A stretch of 64,000 bases of DNA. Origin: Burkholderiaceae bacterium 16. GTDB taxonomy: Bacteria; Pseudomonadota; Gammaproteobacteria; Burkholderiales; Burkholderiaceae. Within the stretch, counting starts at the first letter, position 1, and each line of letters opens with the position of its first letter. The stretch lies in contig JYOD01000023.1 in the NCBI GenBank assembly GCA_000955785.1, positions 54,649-118,648 of the forward strand, given 5' to 3'. The notes under the pieces were generated by a model. That model made no database searches and was not told the origin of the DNA. It worked only from the letters and a program-made list of their open reading frames with translations. A program made the position numbers and the translations under genes. This document shows, piece by piece, positions 46,073-55,800 of this stretch.

Positions 46073-47796
46073 TCACCCAATCAACGCATCCGCCACCAGA
46101 TACTCTCCCTCCCACCTCTGCGCCAAATGCCGGCAACGCCCCAACGCCACCGCCTGCCGCTCGAAATCCACCACCATCACCGCATCTGCCCCATGCGGAC
46201 GCGGTGGCTGCTCCATGCTGCGGCCATCGCTTAGCAGCCACAACCAGCGCTGCTGCGCCGGACTGCGGTGCGCAGCCTGCGCCAGCAGCTGGCCGGCACG
46301 CTCCATGCCAAGCGCCAGCGGCGTACCGCCGCCACCGGCAATCGGGCGGATCCAGGCTTCGCTCCACGGACGGGCCCGCGCTGGCTGCAGGCGCACCTCC
46401 GCGCGGCCTCCGGCGAAGCACACCAGCGCCACCTCGGCGCGCTCCTGGTAGGCGCGCTGCAGCAAGCGCAGGAGCACACCCTTGGCCAGCGCCAATTGGC
46501 GGCCGTGCAGCATCGATGCCGAGCAGTCGAGCACGAAACAGTGCAACACGCCGGCATGCGCCTGCCGGGTTCGCATGCGGAGGTAGCCGGCGGCCAGCGG
46601 TTCGGTGCGCTTGGCCGCGAGCGTGCGCGGCCAGTGAATGCGCAGGCCTGCCGGGCGGCCTCGGGGAGAGGCGAAACGGGGTGCCTGCCACCGGTTGCCG
46701 CCTTGCCCGGAATCGGCGGCGGCCTGCCGGTGGCTCAGGCTTTTTTTGCGGGCAGCGGCCTCACGGATTTGACGGCGGCGATGCCCGTCGCGCTGGCCGC
46801 CGACGGCGGTGGAAGCGCTCCCCAGGGGTTGTCGGTGCCCGCGTCGGTGTCTGCCCTATCACCCCCGCCATCGCTGGCACGGCTGGATTCCCCGGCATCG
46901 CTGGCATCGCCATGCCTGTCGGCATCGGGCGCCGCCTGGCGCCGATGGTGCAGCACCAGTTCCGCGACGGCATCCACATGCGCCGGCACCACCGCCGCAT
47001 CGCATTGCAGGGCCGCCAGCGCGCGCGCCGCGCGCAGCATCACCAGGTCGGCGCGCACACCGTCGACGGCAGCGGCCAGGCACAGCGCGCTGACATGCTC
47101 GTGCACGGCATCGCTGAACGATAGCGACGGCAGCGCCGCGCGCGCCAGCCGCACCTGCCGCGTCAGCGTTTCCTGCTCGGAGGCAAAGCGCGCGCGCAGC
47201 GCCGCGGGATCGCTGTCGAACGCCAGCCGCGCCTTGACGATGGCCTGGCGCTGCGCGGGATCGGTGTAGTTCTCCAGCGCCAGCGCCAGGCCGAAGCGGT
47301 CCAGCAGCTGCGGGCGCAACTCGCCCTCCTCCGGGTTCATGGTGCCGACCAGCACGAAGCGCGCCTCGTGCTGGTGCGACACGCCGTCGCGCTCCACCAT
47401 GTTGACGCCGCTGGCGGCCACGTCGAGCAACTGGTCGACCAGGTGATCCGGCAGCAGGTTCACCTCGTCCACGTACAGCACCCCTTGGTGCGCTCGCGCC
47501 AGCAGGCCGGGCGCGAAGCGTACCTCGTTCTGCTGCAGCACATGGCCAAGGTCGAGCGTCCCGGTCAGTTGCTCTTCGCTGGCGCCCAGCGGCAGCGTGA
47601 CGAACTGGCCCTCTGGCAGCAGTTCGGCCAGCGCGCGCGCGGCGGTCGACTTGGCCGTGCCGCGCGGGCCGCTGACCAGTACGCCGCCGATGCCGGGGTC
47701 CACCGCGGCGAGCAGCAGCGCTTGCCGCAGACGCTGCTGCCCCACCAGGGCACTGAAGGGAAACGGCACGCGCAGGAGCCGGGCGGTCGCATTCAT
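46073..47796 (-). CDS. chlID: Cobaltochelatase small/medium subunits ChlI and ChlID, joined by a -1 frameshift
   Basis: One gene read in two ways. Zero-frame translation stops at 46735 and gives a 353-residue AAA+ ATPase like ChlI/BchI/CobS (Walker A GPRGTAKST at 43-51, Walker B VLYVDEVNLL near 107-115). A -1 slip on A7 at 46741-46747 continues into a von Willebrand A domain and gives a 574-residue ChlD-like subunit, with MIDAS DCSAS at 424-428. The -1 path gives an exact whole number of codons. The VWA frame has no ATG, GTG or TTG until inside the VWA region, so it cannot easily be started separately. The ATPase ring drives Co2+ insertion with CobN, whose stop overlaps this start (ATGA). Confidence 0.85.
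46687..46747 (-). other. Programmed -1 ribosomal frameshift signal in chlID
   Basis: On the minus strand A7 (46747-46741) is followed by a six-base spacer GCCTGA, holding the zero-frame stop. A long stem-loop comes next: GCCACCGG (46734-46727) pairs with CCGGTGGC (46694-46687), and an inner GCCGCC (46720-46715) pairs with GGCGGC (46702-46697). Slippery run, spacer length and stem are the three parts of a classical -1 site. Transcriptional slippage on the A7 run is the alternative. Confidence 0.85.
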
Positions 47797-50700
47797 GAGG
47801 GCATTCCTTCAAGCGCCTGCTCGCTGTCGAGCAGGTGTTGTTCCAGTTGGGCACGGCGTGCGCCCGGCTCCTGCCACAGGCCACGTTGCACCGCTTCGAG
47901 CAAGCGCTCGCAGATGGCGTGCAGCGCGCGCGGATTGTGCTGCCGCAGGAAGGCGCGGGTGTCCGCGTCGTTCACATAGGCATCGGTCACCAGGGCGTAC
48001 TGGTGATCGGCCACCACGCGCGTGGTGGCATCGAATCCGAACAGGTAGTCCACGGTGGCGGCCATCTCGAAAGCGCCCTTGTAGCCATGCCGCTTGACGC
48101 CGTCGATCCACTTGGGATTGACCACGCGCGCGCGGATCACGCGGCTGATTTCTTCCTGCAGGGTACGGATGCGCGGCGCCGCCGGATTGCTGTGATCGCC
48201 ATGGTAGATGGCTGGCTGGGCACCGCCGAACTCGCGCGCGGCGGCCACCATGCCGCCCTGGAACTGGTAGTAATCGTTGGCGTCGAGCAGGTCGTGCTCG
48301 CGGTTGTCCTGGTTCTGCACCACCGCATCCAGGCTGGCCAGCCGCTCGGCAAAGCTGGCGCGCGCTTCGACGCCGTCCGTGCCCTGTCCGTAGGCGTAGC
48401 CGCCGGCATGCAGGTAAGCCTGGGCGAGATCGTGGTCGTCCTGCCAGTTGCGGCTGTCGATCAGATCCTGCAGGCCCGTGCCGTATCCGCCCGGCCGCGC
48501 GCCGAACACGCGCCAGCCCGCGCGGCGGCGCGCCTCGGCGGCCGGCACGCCCTGCGCTTCCAGCCGCGCGCGTTCGCTTTGCACGCGGGCGCGCACCGGG
48601 TTGAGTTCGGCCGGCTCGTCCAGTCCGGCCACCGCCTGCACGGCGGCATCGAACAGGCGCATGACGTTGGCGAAGGCATCGCGGAAAAAGCCCGACACGC
48701 GCAAGGTCACGTCAACGCGCGGGCGGTCGAAAATCGCCATCGGCAGGATCTCGAAATCGGTCACGCGGTAGCTGCCGGGCGCCCACTTCGGCCGCACGCC
48801 CAGCAGGGCGAACGCTTGCGCGATGTCGTCTCCGCCGCTGCGCATGGTGGCGGTGCCCCAGACGGAGAGCCCGATCGACTGCGGATATTCGCCGTGCTCC
48901 TGCAAGTGGCGCTCGATCAGCTGGCTGGCGGACTTCAGGCCCAGCGTCCAGGCCGTGCGGGTGGGCACCGCGCGCGTATCGACCGAGTAGAAATTGCGCC
49001 CGGTAGGCAGTACATCGGGCCGTCCGCGCGAGGGCGCGCCGCTGGGGCCGGGTGGGACGAAGCGCCCAGCCAGCCCGCGCGACAGTTGCAGCATTTCCTG
49101 CGGGCCGCAGGCATCCAGGCGTGGCATCACGTCCCGCTGCAGGCGTGCGAGCACCGCAGCGGTCTGCGGCAAGGAACGCGCCATGTCGTCACCGGCGTCC
49201 GCCGCATCAAGCAATTCCGTGGCCAGCATCTCCAGCCGCTCGCGCGTATCGCCATGATGGCGCCACGGCCCCGCATCGAGCGCCGCCATTCGCGCCGGAC
49301 GCGGCCCTTCCCATGGCGCGGACCAGTCGGCATCGAGCGGATCGAAACCGCCGCCCAGCGCCAGGTCGGCAGCCAGCGCCGTCAGCAAGCTGGCCTGCGC
49401 GCCCTTGCCATCGCCCACCGGAAAGCGCCCGAGCGCGAGCAGCGTGTCGCGCCGCTGGCGGCCCGCCGGCGACACGCCGAAAACATGCAGGCCATCGCGG
49501 ATCTGCGATTCCTTCAGCTCGCACAGGTAGGCGTCGGTGCGATTGAGCAGGGCGTCCTCGCCATCGCTGTCGGCGGGGGCATCCAGCCCAAGCTCGCGAT
49601 GCAGTTGCTGGTCGACGATCAGCTTCAGGATGGCCTTGCGCAGCAGCCGCGCGCGGCGCGGGTCCACCGCCAGCGCCTCGTAGTATTCGTCGACCTGGCG
49701 CTCCAGGTCTTGCAGCGGGCCGTAGTTCTCGGCGCGCGTGAGCGGCGGCATCAGGTGGTCGATGATGACGGCCTGCGCGCGCCGCTTGGCCTGCGCGCCC
49801 TCGCCCGGGTCGTTGACGATAAAGGGATAGAGATGCGGCAGCGGCCCGAGGATGGCATCCGGCCAGCAGCTGTCGGCCAGCGCCACGCTCTTGCCGGGCA
49901 GCCACTCCAGGTTGCCATGCTTGCCCACATGGACGATGGCATCGGCGCCGAAACTGTGACGCAGCCAGAAATAGAAGGCCAGGTAGCCGTGCGGCGGCAC
50001 CAGATCGGCGTCGTGGTAGCTGGCATAGCCCTGGGTGCCCTCTTCGCCGGGCAGCGCGTACGCGCGGGCCGGCTGCAGCCCCACGAACAAATGGCCGCTG
50101 CGCACGCCAGCGATCATGAAACGTCCTTCGCGCACCATCGGATCCTGTTCCGGGCGGCCCCAGCGTTCGGCGATGGCGCGCCGGTTCTCTTCCGGCAGGG
50201 CGGCCAGTTGCCGCTGGTAGTCCGCCATCGGCAGGCTCTGGAAAGCCGGCCGCAGGTCGCGTTGCGCCAGGTCGTTGGTGATGCCCCGGGTCAGCCCGCG
50301 CATCAGGTCGTCGCCGTCCGCCGGCAAGCTTTCGCAGTGGTACCCCTGTTCGCGCAGCATGGCGAGAATACCCACGACCGAGGCGGGCGTATCCAGGCCC
50401 ACGCCGTTGCCGATGCGCCCTTCGTTGGCCGGATAGTTGGCCAGCACCAGCGCTACGCGCTTGTCCGCATTGCCCAGCTGCCGCAGGCGGCACCAGCGGC
50501 GGGCCAGTTCGGCCACGAAGGCGATGCGCTCCGCGTCAGGCTGGTAGCGCACCACGTCGACCTCGGTGTAAGGACAGCGATAGGCCAGTCCCTTGAAGCT
50601 GACCGCGCGCGTGATGATGCGGCCATCGACCTCGGGCATGGCGATATGCATGGCGACATCGCGCGCCCCGAGTCCCTGGCTGTCGCGCAGCCAGTCCTCG

Positions 50701-51608
50701 CGGTTGCCGCCGCTCAGGATGACCTGCAGCACGGGCGCATCGCCGGCAAGTTGCGGCGATTCGGGCGCATCGAGCGAGGAAACCGCGAACGCCGTCGTGT
50801 TGAGCACCAGCGCCGCGCCGTGCTCCGCGCACAAGTGCTGCATGACGTCGCGGCACAGCGTGTCCTTGAGCGAACTGACCGCCAGCGGCAGCGGGCGCAT
50901 GCCCTCGGCGCGCAAGGCCGCGATCAGGGCATCGAACACGGCCGTGTTGCCGGCCTGCAGGTGCGAGCGGTAAAAGACCAGCGCCACCACCGGCCCGTCC
51001 GGGTGGCCGTCACGCTCCCATTCGCGCTGCCAGTCCGCCACCGTGGCCACGCCATGCGCCGGATGATAGATCGCTGCCTGCGGCAGCACGCGCGGCTGCA
51101 ATGCCGGCTCGCCCCAGCCAAAGGCATGGTGCGCGAGGCAGCGGAAGAACTGTTCCGCGTTGTCCGCCCCGCCTTCGCGCAGGTAGCGCCACAAGTTGCT
51201 GGCCAGCGCTTGCGGCGCATTGCCGCGCGCAAGCAGGTTGGCATCTTCGGCCAGGTCGCCGGAGAACATCACCAGCAGCTGGCCGCGCGCGCGCGCCAGT
51301 TCGGTCAGCCGCTCCAGTCCGTAAGCCCAGTCGCTATCGCCGCCGAGATGATCGACCACCACCACCCGCGCGTGCCGCAGCACATCGTCGACGTACATGT
51401 CGAGCGAGGCCGGCTGGCGCAGGTACATCTGGTTGGCCAGCCGCACCGTGGGAAAGCCCGCGCCCAGGCGCGGAAAGACGCCGGCCAGCAGTGACAGCGT
51501 GGTATCCGCCGCGCTCAGCACCACGATCTCGGCCGGGCTCTGCTCGATGCGCACCACGCCGGCGTTATCGTCGACGAAGCCGCCCGGGCGGGTGGAAAGC
51601 AGATGCAT
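47793..51608 (-). CDS. cobN: Cobaltochelatase large subunit CobN
   Basis: A 1271-residue cytosolic protein, full length for CobN, with no signal peptide. It carries the CobN/BchH hallmark HVGKHGNLEWLPGK in the middle, PMVREGRFMIAGVRSGHLFVGLQPARAY before it, and WIDGVKRHGYKGAFEMAATVDYLFGFDATT near the end. It inserts Co2+ into hydrogenobyrinic acid a,c-diamide with the ATPase and VWA subunits, in the aerobic B12 pathway. Its stop overlaps the chlID start. It follows cobW by 24 bases. Confidence 0.96.
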   Translation of the reverse strand: MHLLSTRPGGFVDDNAGVVRIEQSPAEIVVLSAADTTLSLLAGVFPRLGAGFPTVRLANQMYLRQPASLDMYVDDVLRHARVVVVDHLGGDSDWAYGLERLTELARARGQLLVMFSGDLAEDANLLARGNAPQALASNLWRYLREGGADNAEQFFRCLAHHAFGWGEPALQPRVLPQAAIYHPAHGVATVADWQREWERDGHPDGPVVALVFYRSHLQAGNTAVFDALIAALRAEGMRPLPLAVSSLKDTLCRDVMQHLCAEHGAALVLNTTAFAVSSLDAPESPQLAGDAPVLQVILSGGNREDWLRDSQGLGARDVAMHIAMPEVDGRIITRAVSFKGLAYRCPYTEVDVVRYQPDAERIAFVAELARRWCRLRQLGNADKRVALVLANYPANEGRIGNGVGLDTPASVVGILAMLREQGYHCESLPADGDDLMRGLTRGITNDLAQRDLRPAFQSLPMADYQRQLAALPEENRRAIAERWGRPEQDPMVREGRFMIAGVRSGHLFVGLQPARAYALPGEEGTQGYASYHDADLVPPHGYLAFYFWLRHSFGADAIVHVGKHGNLEWLPGKSVALADSCWPDAILGPLPHLYPFIVNDPGEGAQAKRRAQAVIIDHLMPPLTRAENYGPLQDLERQVDEYYEALAVDPRRARLLRKAILKLIVDQQLHRELGLDAPADSDGEDALLNRTDAYLCELKESQIRDGLHVFGVSPAGRQRRDTLLALGRFPVGDGKGAQASLLTALAADLALGGGFDPLDADWSAPWEGPRPARMAALDAGPWRHHGDTRERLEMLATELLDAADAGDDMARSLPQTAAVLARLQRDVMPRLDACGPQEMLQLSRGLAGRFVPPGPSGAPSRGRPDVLPTGRNFYSVDTRAVPTRTAWTLGLKSASQLIERHLQEHGEYPQSIGLSVWGTATMRSGGDDIAQAFALLGVRPKWAPGSYRVTDFEILPMAIFDRPRVDVTLRVSGFFRDAFANVMRLFDAAVQAVAGLDEPAELNPVRARVQSERARLEAQGVPAAEARRRAGWRVFGARPGGYGTGLQDLIDSRNWQDDHDLAQAYLHAGGYAYGQGTDGVEARASFAERLASLDAVVQNQDNREHDLLDANDYYQFQGGMVAAAREFGGAQPAIYHGDHSNPAAPRIRTLQEEISRVIRARVVNPKWIDGVKRHGYKGAFEMAATVDYLFGFDATTRVVADHQYALVTDAYVNDADTRAFLRQHNPRALHAICERLLEAVQRGLWQEPGARRAQLEQHLLDSEQALEGMPS

Positions 51609-51632
51609 CGGGTGCCTGGGGTCGGGTCTGCC

Positions 51633-52712
51633 TCAAGCCGCGCGCATGGCGCCCGCCAGCGCGGTTTGCAAGGCGGCCTGCAGGGCGGGCTGGTCAAGAT
51701 CCTGCCCGATCAGCACGATGCGGGTGGACTGCGTTTCGCCCGCTTGCCAGCGGCGGTCGAAGTAGCTGTCGAAGCGGCGGCCCACGCCATGCAGCACCAG
51801 GCGCATGGCCTTGCCCGGCAGCGCGGCAAAGCCCTTGATGCGGTAGATCGTATGGCTTTCCACCAGCTGGCGCAGGCCATCGATCAGTGGATCGCGGTCC
51901 ACCTCGCCGAGCTCCACCACCACCGAATCGAACTCGTCGTGATGGTGGTCGGCGTGATCGGGATCGTCCGCCGAGCCGTGGTGGTCGGGCCGCAGGTGAA
52001 TGCTCTCCTCCGAGGCACGGTTCAGCCCCAGCAGCAGCCCGATATCCAGCTTGCCGCCCTGCGCGCCCACGATCTTCACTTCGGCGGGGATTTCCGGACG
52101 GATCAGCGCTTCCACTTCGGCGCGCTGCGCCGCGTCGATCAGGTCGGTCTTGTTGAGGATGACGAGGTCGGCGGCGCCGAGCTGGTCTTCGAACAGTTCA
52201 TGCAGCGGGGATTCGTGGTCGAGATTGGGGTCGGCCTTGCGCTGCGCGTCCACGGCGTCCGGATCGGCGGCGAACTGGCCGGCCGCGGCCGCGGCGCCGT
52301 CCACCACGGTGACCACCGCGTCCACCGTGAAGGCGTTCTTGATGCTGGGCCAGTTGAAGGCCTGCACCAGCGGCTTGGGCAGCGCCAGGCCAGACGTCTC
52401 GATCAGCACATGGTCGATGTCGGCGCGCCGCTCCAGCAATTGCTCCATCACCGGGAAAAATTCCTCCTGCACCGTGCAGCACAGGCAGCCGTTGGCCAGT
52501 TCGTAGAGCTGGCCATTGCTCTCGCCGGATTCGTCGCAGCCGATGCCGCAGCCCTTGAGGATCTCGCCGTCGATACCCAGTTCGCCGAACTCGTTGACGA
52601 TCACCGCGATGCGGCGGCCGCCGGCGTTTTCAAGGATATGGCGCAGCAAGGTGGTCTTGCCGCTGCCAAGGAAGCCGGTGACGATGGTGGCGGGGATTTT
52701 ACGAGTCTGCAT
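51633..52712 (-). CDS. cobW: CobW-family GTPase / metallochaperone
   Basis: A 359-residue COG0523 GTPase. The P-loop GFLGSGKTT is at 13-21, the metal-binding CLCC and the GTP motif NKTD follow, and a His/Asp-rich insert (PDHHGSADDPDHADHHHDEF) could hold cobalt. CobW proteins deliver metal to cobalamin synthesis enzymes. It sits between the exported CobN-like gene and cobN, all on the same strand, so it likely serves the cytosolic cobaltochelatase. Confidence 0.95.
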   Translation of the reverse strand: MQTRKIPATIVTGFLGSGKTTLLRHILENAGGRRIAVIVNEFGELGIDGEILKGCGIGCDESGESNGQLYELANGCLCCTVQEEFFPVMEQLLERRADIDHVLIETSGLALPKPLVQAFNWPSIKNAFTVDAVVTVVDGAAAAAGQFAADPDAVDAQRKADPNLDHESPLHELFEDQLGAADLVILNKTDLIDAAQRAEVEALIRPEIPAEVKIVGAQGGKLDIGLLLGLNRASEESIHLRPDHHGSADDPDHADHHHDEFDSVVVELGEVDRDPLIDGLRQLVESHTIYRIKGFAALPGKAMRLVLHGVGRRFDSYFDRRWQAGETQSTRIVLIGQDLDQPALQAALQTALAGAMRAA

Positions 52713-52874
52713 GGGCGGATTTGGGAATTCAGCGTTGGGGTTGAACCGGGGCGTGCGATGCGCGGCGGGCGTTCGGCAAGTTATGCACCGTGCAGCCGGT
52801 AAGCGACGGCGGGCCTGGCCGCGGCGAGGGAACCAGCATAAAGAGATACGGCGGTGCTGTCCACCGGTGCCGCG
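52713..52874. other. Spacer between the exported CobN-like gene and cobW
   Basis: About 160 bases on the minus-strand path into cobW. It contains no gene and I see no riboswitch blocks on the minus strand. It could hold an internal promoter; continuous transcription is equally possible. Confidence 0.3.
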
Positions 52875-55800
52875 TCAGCTTTGCGCCGGTCCGCGCCGCC
52901 GGCCGCGCCACCACTCGGCGCCCGCGCCGGCGCCAACCAGCAGCAGCATCAGCACGGCGGCCCGGAGTGCCTCGCGGGGCGCAAGGCCCGTCAGGGACGC
53001 GGGCGGCGCGAGCTTGAGCACGCGGCTTTCCAGCAAATGGCCGGTGACAGGCTTGGTGACTGGCTCGGCGACAGGCTCGGTGGAGGGACGCGGCGCCGGT
53101 GGCTGCGGCGCGGCCTGGCGCGCAGGCCGTGCCGCAAGCGTCTCGGCCAATCCCGCGCGTGCGCCCTGCGCGGCCGGCTCCCGCCCCGGCATGGCGCGCG
53201 CCAGCCGCTCGGCGAATGCGCGCAGCGTATCCGACGGCAGCCGGGCTTGCTGCCCCAGCCCGGCGATGTATTGCATCAGCACCGGATTGCCGCAGCTATT
53301 GGCCGAGCACGACAGTCCGTCGCGGTTGACCGATTCCACATAGCGCCGCGCCATGTCGGCGCGCTCTTGCGCCGTGAAGCGATAGCTGCCCTGCCGGTCC
53401 ACCTCAAGCAACCTTGCCAGGATGCCCTGCTGCGCGTGCGGGTTGCTTTGCGAAAAGAAGCGGTCCATGTCCAGCCCGTGCTTGTCGGCCACGTAGATTT
53501 CATACGTGTTCTGCCAGAAGCTGCCGCTCATCTGCTCCGGGCTGGTGGCCTGGAAGCCATAGAGATGCTCGATCTCCTTGAACATCTCGCGCGCGCCGGC
53601 ATAGCCGGAGCGCTGCATGTTTTCGATCCAGCGCGGGTTCCAGTTGCGCGCGTTGAGCTCGGTCGCCAGCCAGGTGCGGGCATCGACAGTCTGCTCCTCG
53701 CCGGCGCGGCGCAGGTTGTGCAGCCAGAAGCGCGGCGCTTGCCCGCTGACCGCGCGCGTGGCCATGTTCAGGCCGCCGGCGTACTGGTAGGTATCGTCGT
53801 TGTCGAGCGCGCCGTAGAGCGTGCTGGCGCGCGAGAACAGCACGGCCTGGTTGGACTTGAGATGGCTGGCCAGCGCCTGCGGTGCGGTTTCTCCCCACCC
53901 TTCGCTTGAAAACGCAAAGTTCATATAGCGCAGGTATTGCCGCGCCAGCGCGCCCGGCTGTTCCCCGGCCTGCGGCACATCCTTGCTCTGCTCCACCATT
54001 TGCTGCACGCCGATGCTGTAGTTGCCGGGCTTGGCGGCAAACACGCGGGCGCGGGCCAGGCGCCCGGCCAGTTGCGGCTCCACGCCGGCCGCCAGCAGCG
54101 TTGCCCGCGCCTCGCGGTCGTGGCGGCTGATGGCGTTGTCGCCGGCGGCGGCGGCCAGGCGCGCGGCCTTGTCCAGCAGCGCCACCTTGTCGCCGAAACC
54201 GTCGCGGTAAATGCCGGAAATGGTGAACAGCACGTTCACGCGCGAGCGGCCGAGTTCGGCATCGGGAATCAGGCGCACATCCTCAACCACGCCGCGGGCG
54301 TTCCAGACCGGCTCCACGCCCATCAGGTAAAGCGCCTCGCTCTCCATCGCGCCCTGGTGGCGTTCGGTCTCGCCGTACCACAGCACCATCGACACCTGTT
54401 CCGGCGCGGCGCCGGTCTCCTCGCGATAGCGCGCCAGTGTCTGCGCCGCCAGTTGCTTGCCGAGTGCCCAGGCGGCCGGCGTGGGGATCAGCGCGCCGTC
54501 GAAGGCATGCAGGTTGCGCCCGGTGGGCAGGCCCTGCGGGGTGCGAACCGGATCGCCCAGCGGCGCGGTCGGCAAGTAGCGGCCCGCCAGCACGGTGATC
54601 AGGCCGTCGAGTTCGCGGCGCGGCGATTCGCGCAATTGCGCCAGCCACTCCCGCGCCATCGACAACGCGGCCTTCGCCTTGTCCGCCAGCGGCTGCCCAT
54701 CGCCGACGCCGGCGGTGTCGGGCTCGCGACCCTCCACCAGCGCGCCCGCCCAGCGGGACAAGGTGTCCTGGCCGATGCGGCGCGTCTCGCCTGCGTCAAA
54801 GGCGCTCCCCAGCACGGTGGCCAACGCCTGCTGCTGCATATCCGGCGGTGGCAGTTCGCCCAGCGCATGGATGCCCAGCGGCACCGGCTCGGCCTCGACC
54901 TTGTGCAGGAAGCGGTGGATCACCGGATCGACCTGCGCCCAGGGCGCGCCAAGGTCCAGCCCAAGCTGGCGGTCCAGGCCCATCGCGCGGATCTGCGCCA
55001 GTGCCTGCAAACGGTACTGCTCGGCAAGCGCCGGGGAGCTGTCGGCGGCGGCTTCCTGTTGCTCGATCACTTCGTCCAGCTTCGCCAGCGCGTCCGGCCA
55101 GCCCGCGCGGGCGATCAGCGGCGTCAGGTGGCTGACCAGCACGGCAGCGCTGCGGCGCTTGGCCTGGATCGCCTCGCCGCCGCCGTCCTGGATGTAGTAG
55201 TAGGCGTTGGGCAGGTCGCCCAGCAGCACCTCGGCACTGTCGTCGCCGCTCTGCCCCACCTGCTTGCCCGGCAGCCATTCCAGCGTGCCGTGGCGGCCAA
55301 CGTGGACCATCGCGTCCGCGCCGAAGGCGTGGCGGTACCAGAGGTAGGCCGCGATATAGGAGTGCGGCGGCGGGGTCACCGTATCGTGCGAGCTGTCCAT
55401 CGCACGCGCGAACGTGGAGCGCAGCGGCTGGGGGCCGACGAACAAGTTGCCGAAGCGCAGGCCCGGAATAACGAAATCCTGCCCGCCGTGGCCATCGCCA
55501 ACCAGCATCAGCGGATTGCGCTCCGGCGGCCCCCAGGCCGCCAGCACCGACTGGCGGAACGGCGCCGGCAAGGCGTCGAACCAGCGCTTGTACTGCGCCA
55601 TCGGCAGCAGGCTGACCCTGCCGCGCGACACCATCTCTGCCAGTTCGCCGGGCGACCATTCTTCCATATTGCGGCCGTTGCGCTCCAGCAGCGCGGTGAG
55701 TTCGGCCGTGTCCGGCAACGCGGTGCCGGTGCGGTACCCCGCTTCCCGCAGGCGCGCCATGATTTGCACCAGCGACGGCAGCGTGGCCAGGTAACTGGCG

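Noticed and set aside
46073..46576. VWA part of chlID as a separate gene starting at its first ATG
   Set aside because: It would begin right at the first VWA strand and lose coherent, in-frame sequence that reaches back to the A7 site. The frameshift model explains the region better.
47835..51494. Long plus-strand open frame antisense to cobN
   Set aside because: Same reasons: no signal, no domain, and full overlap with a family-length CobN.
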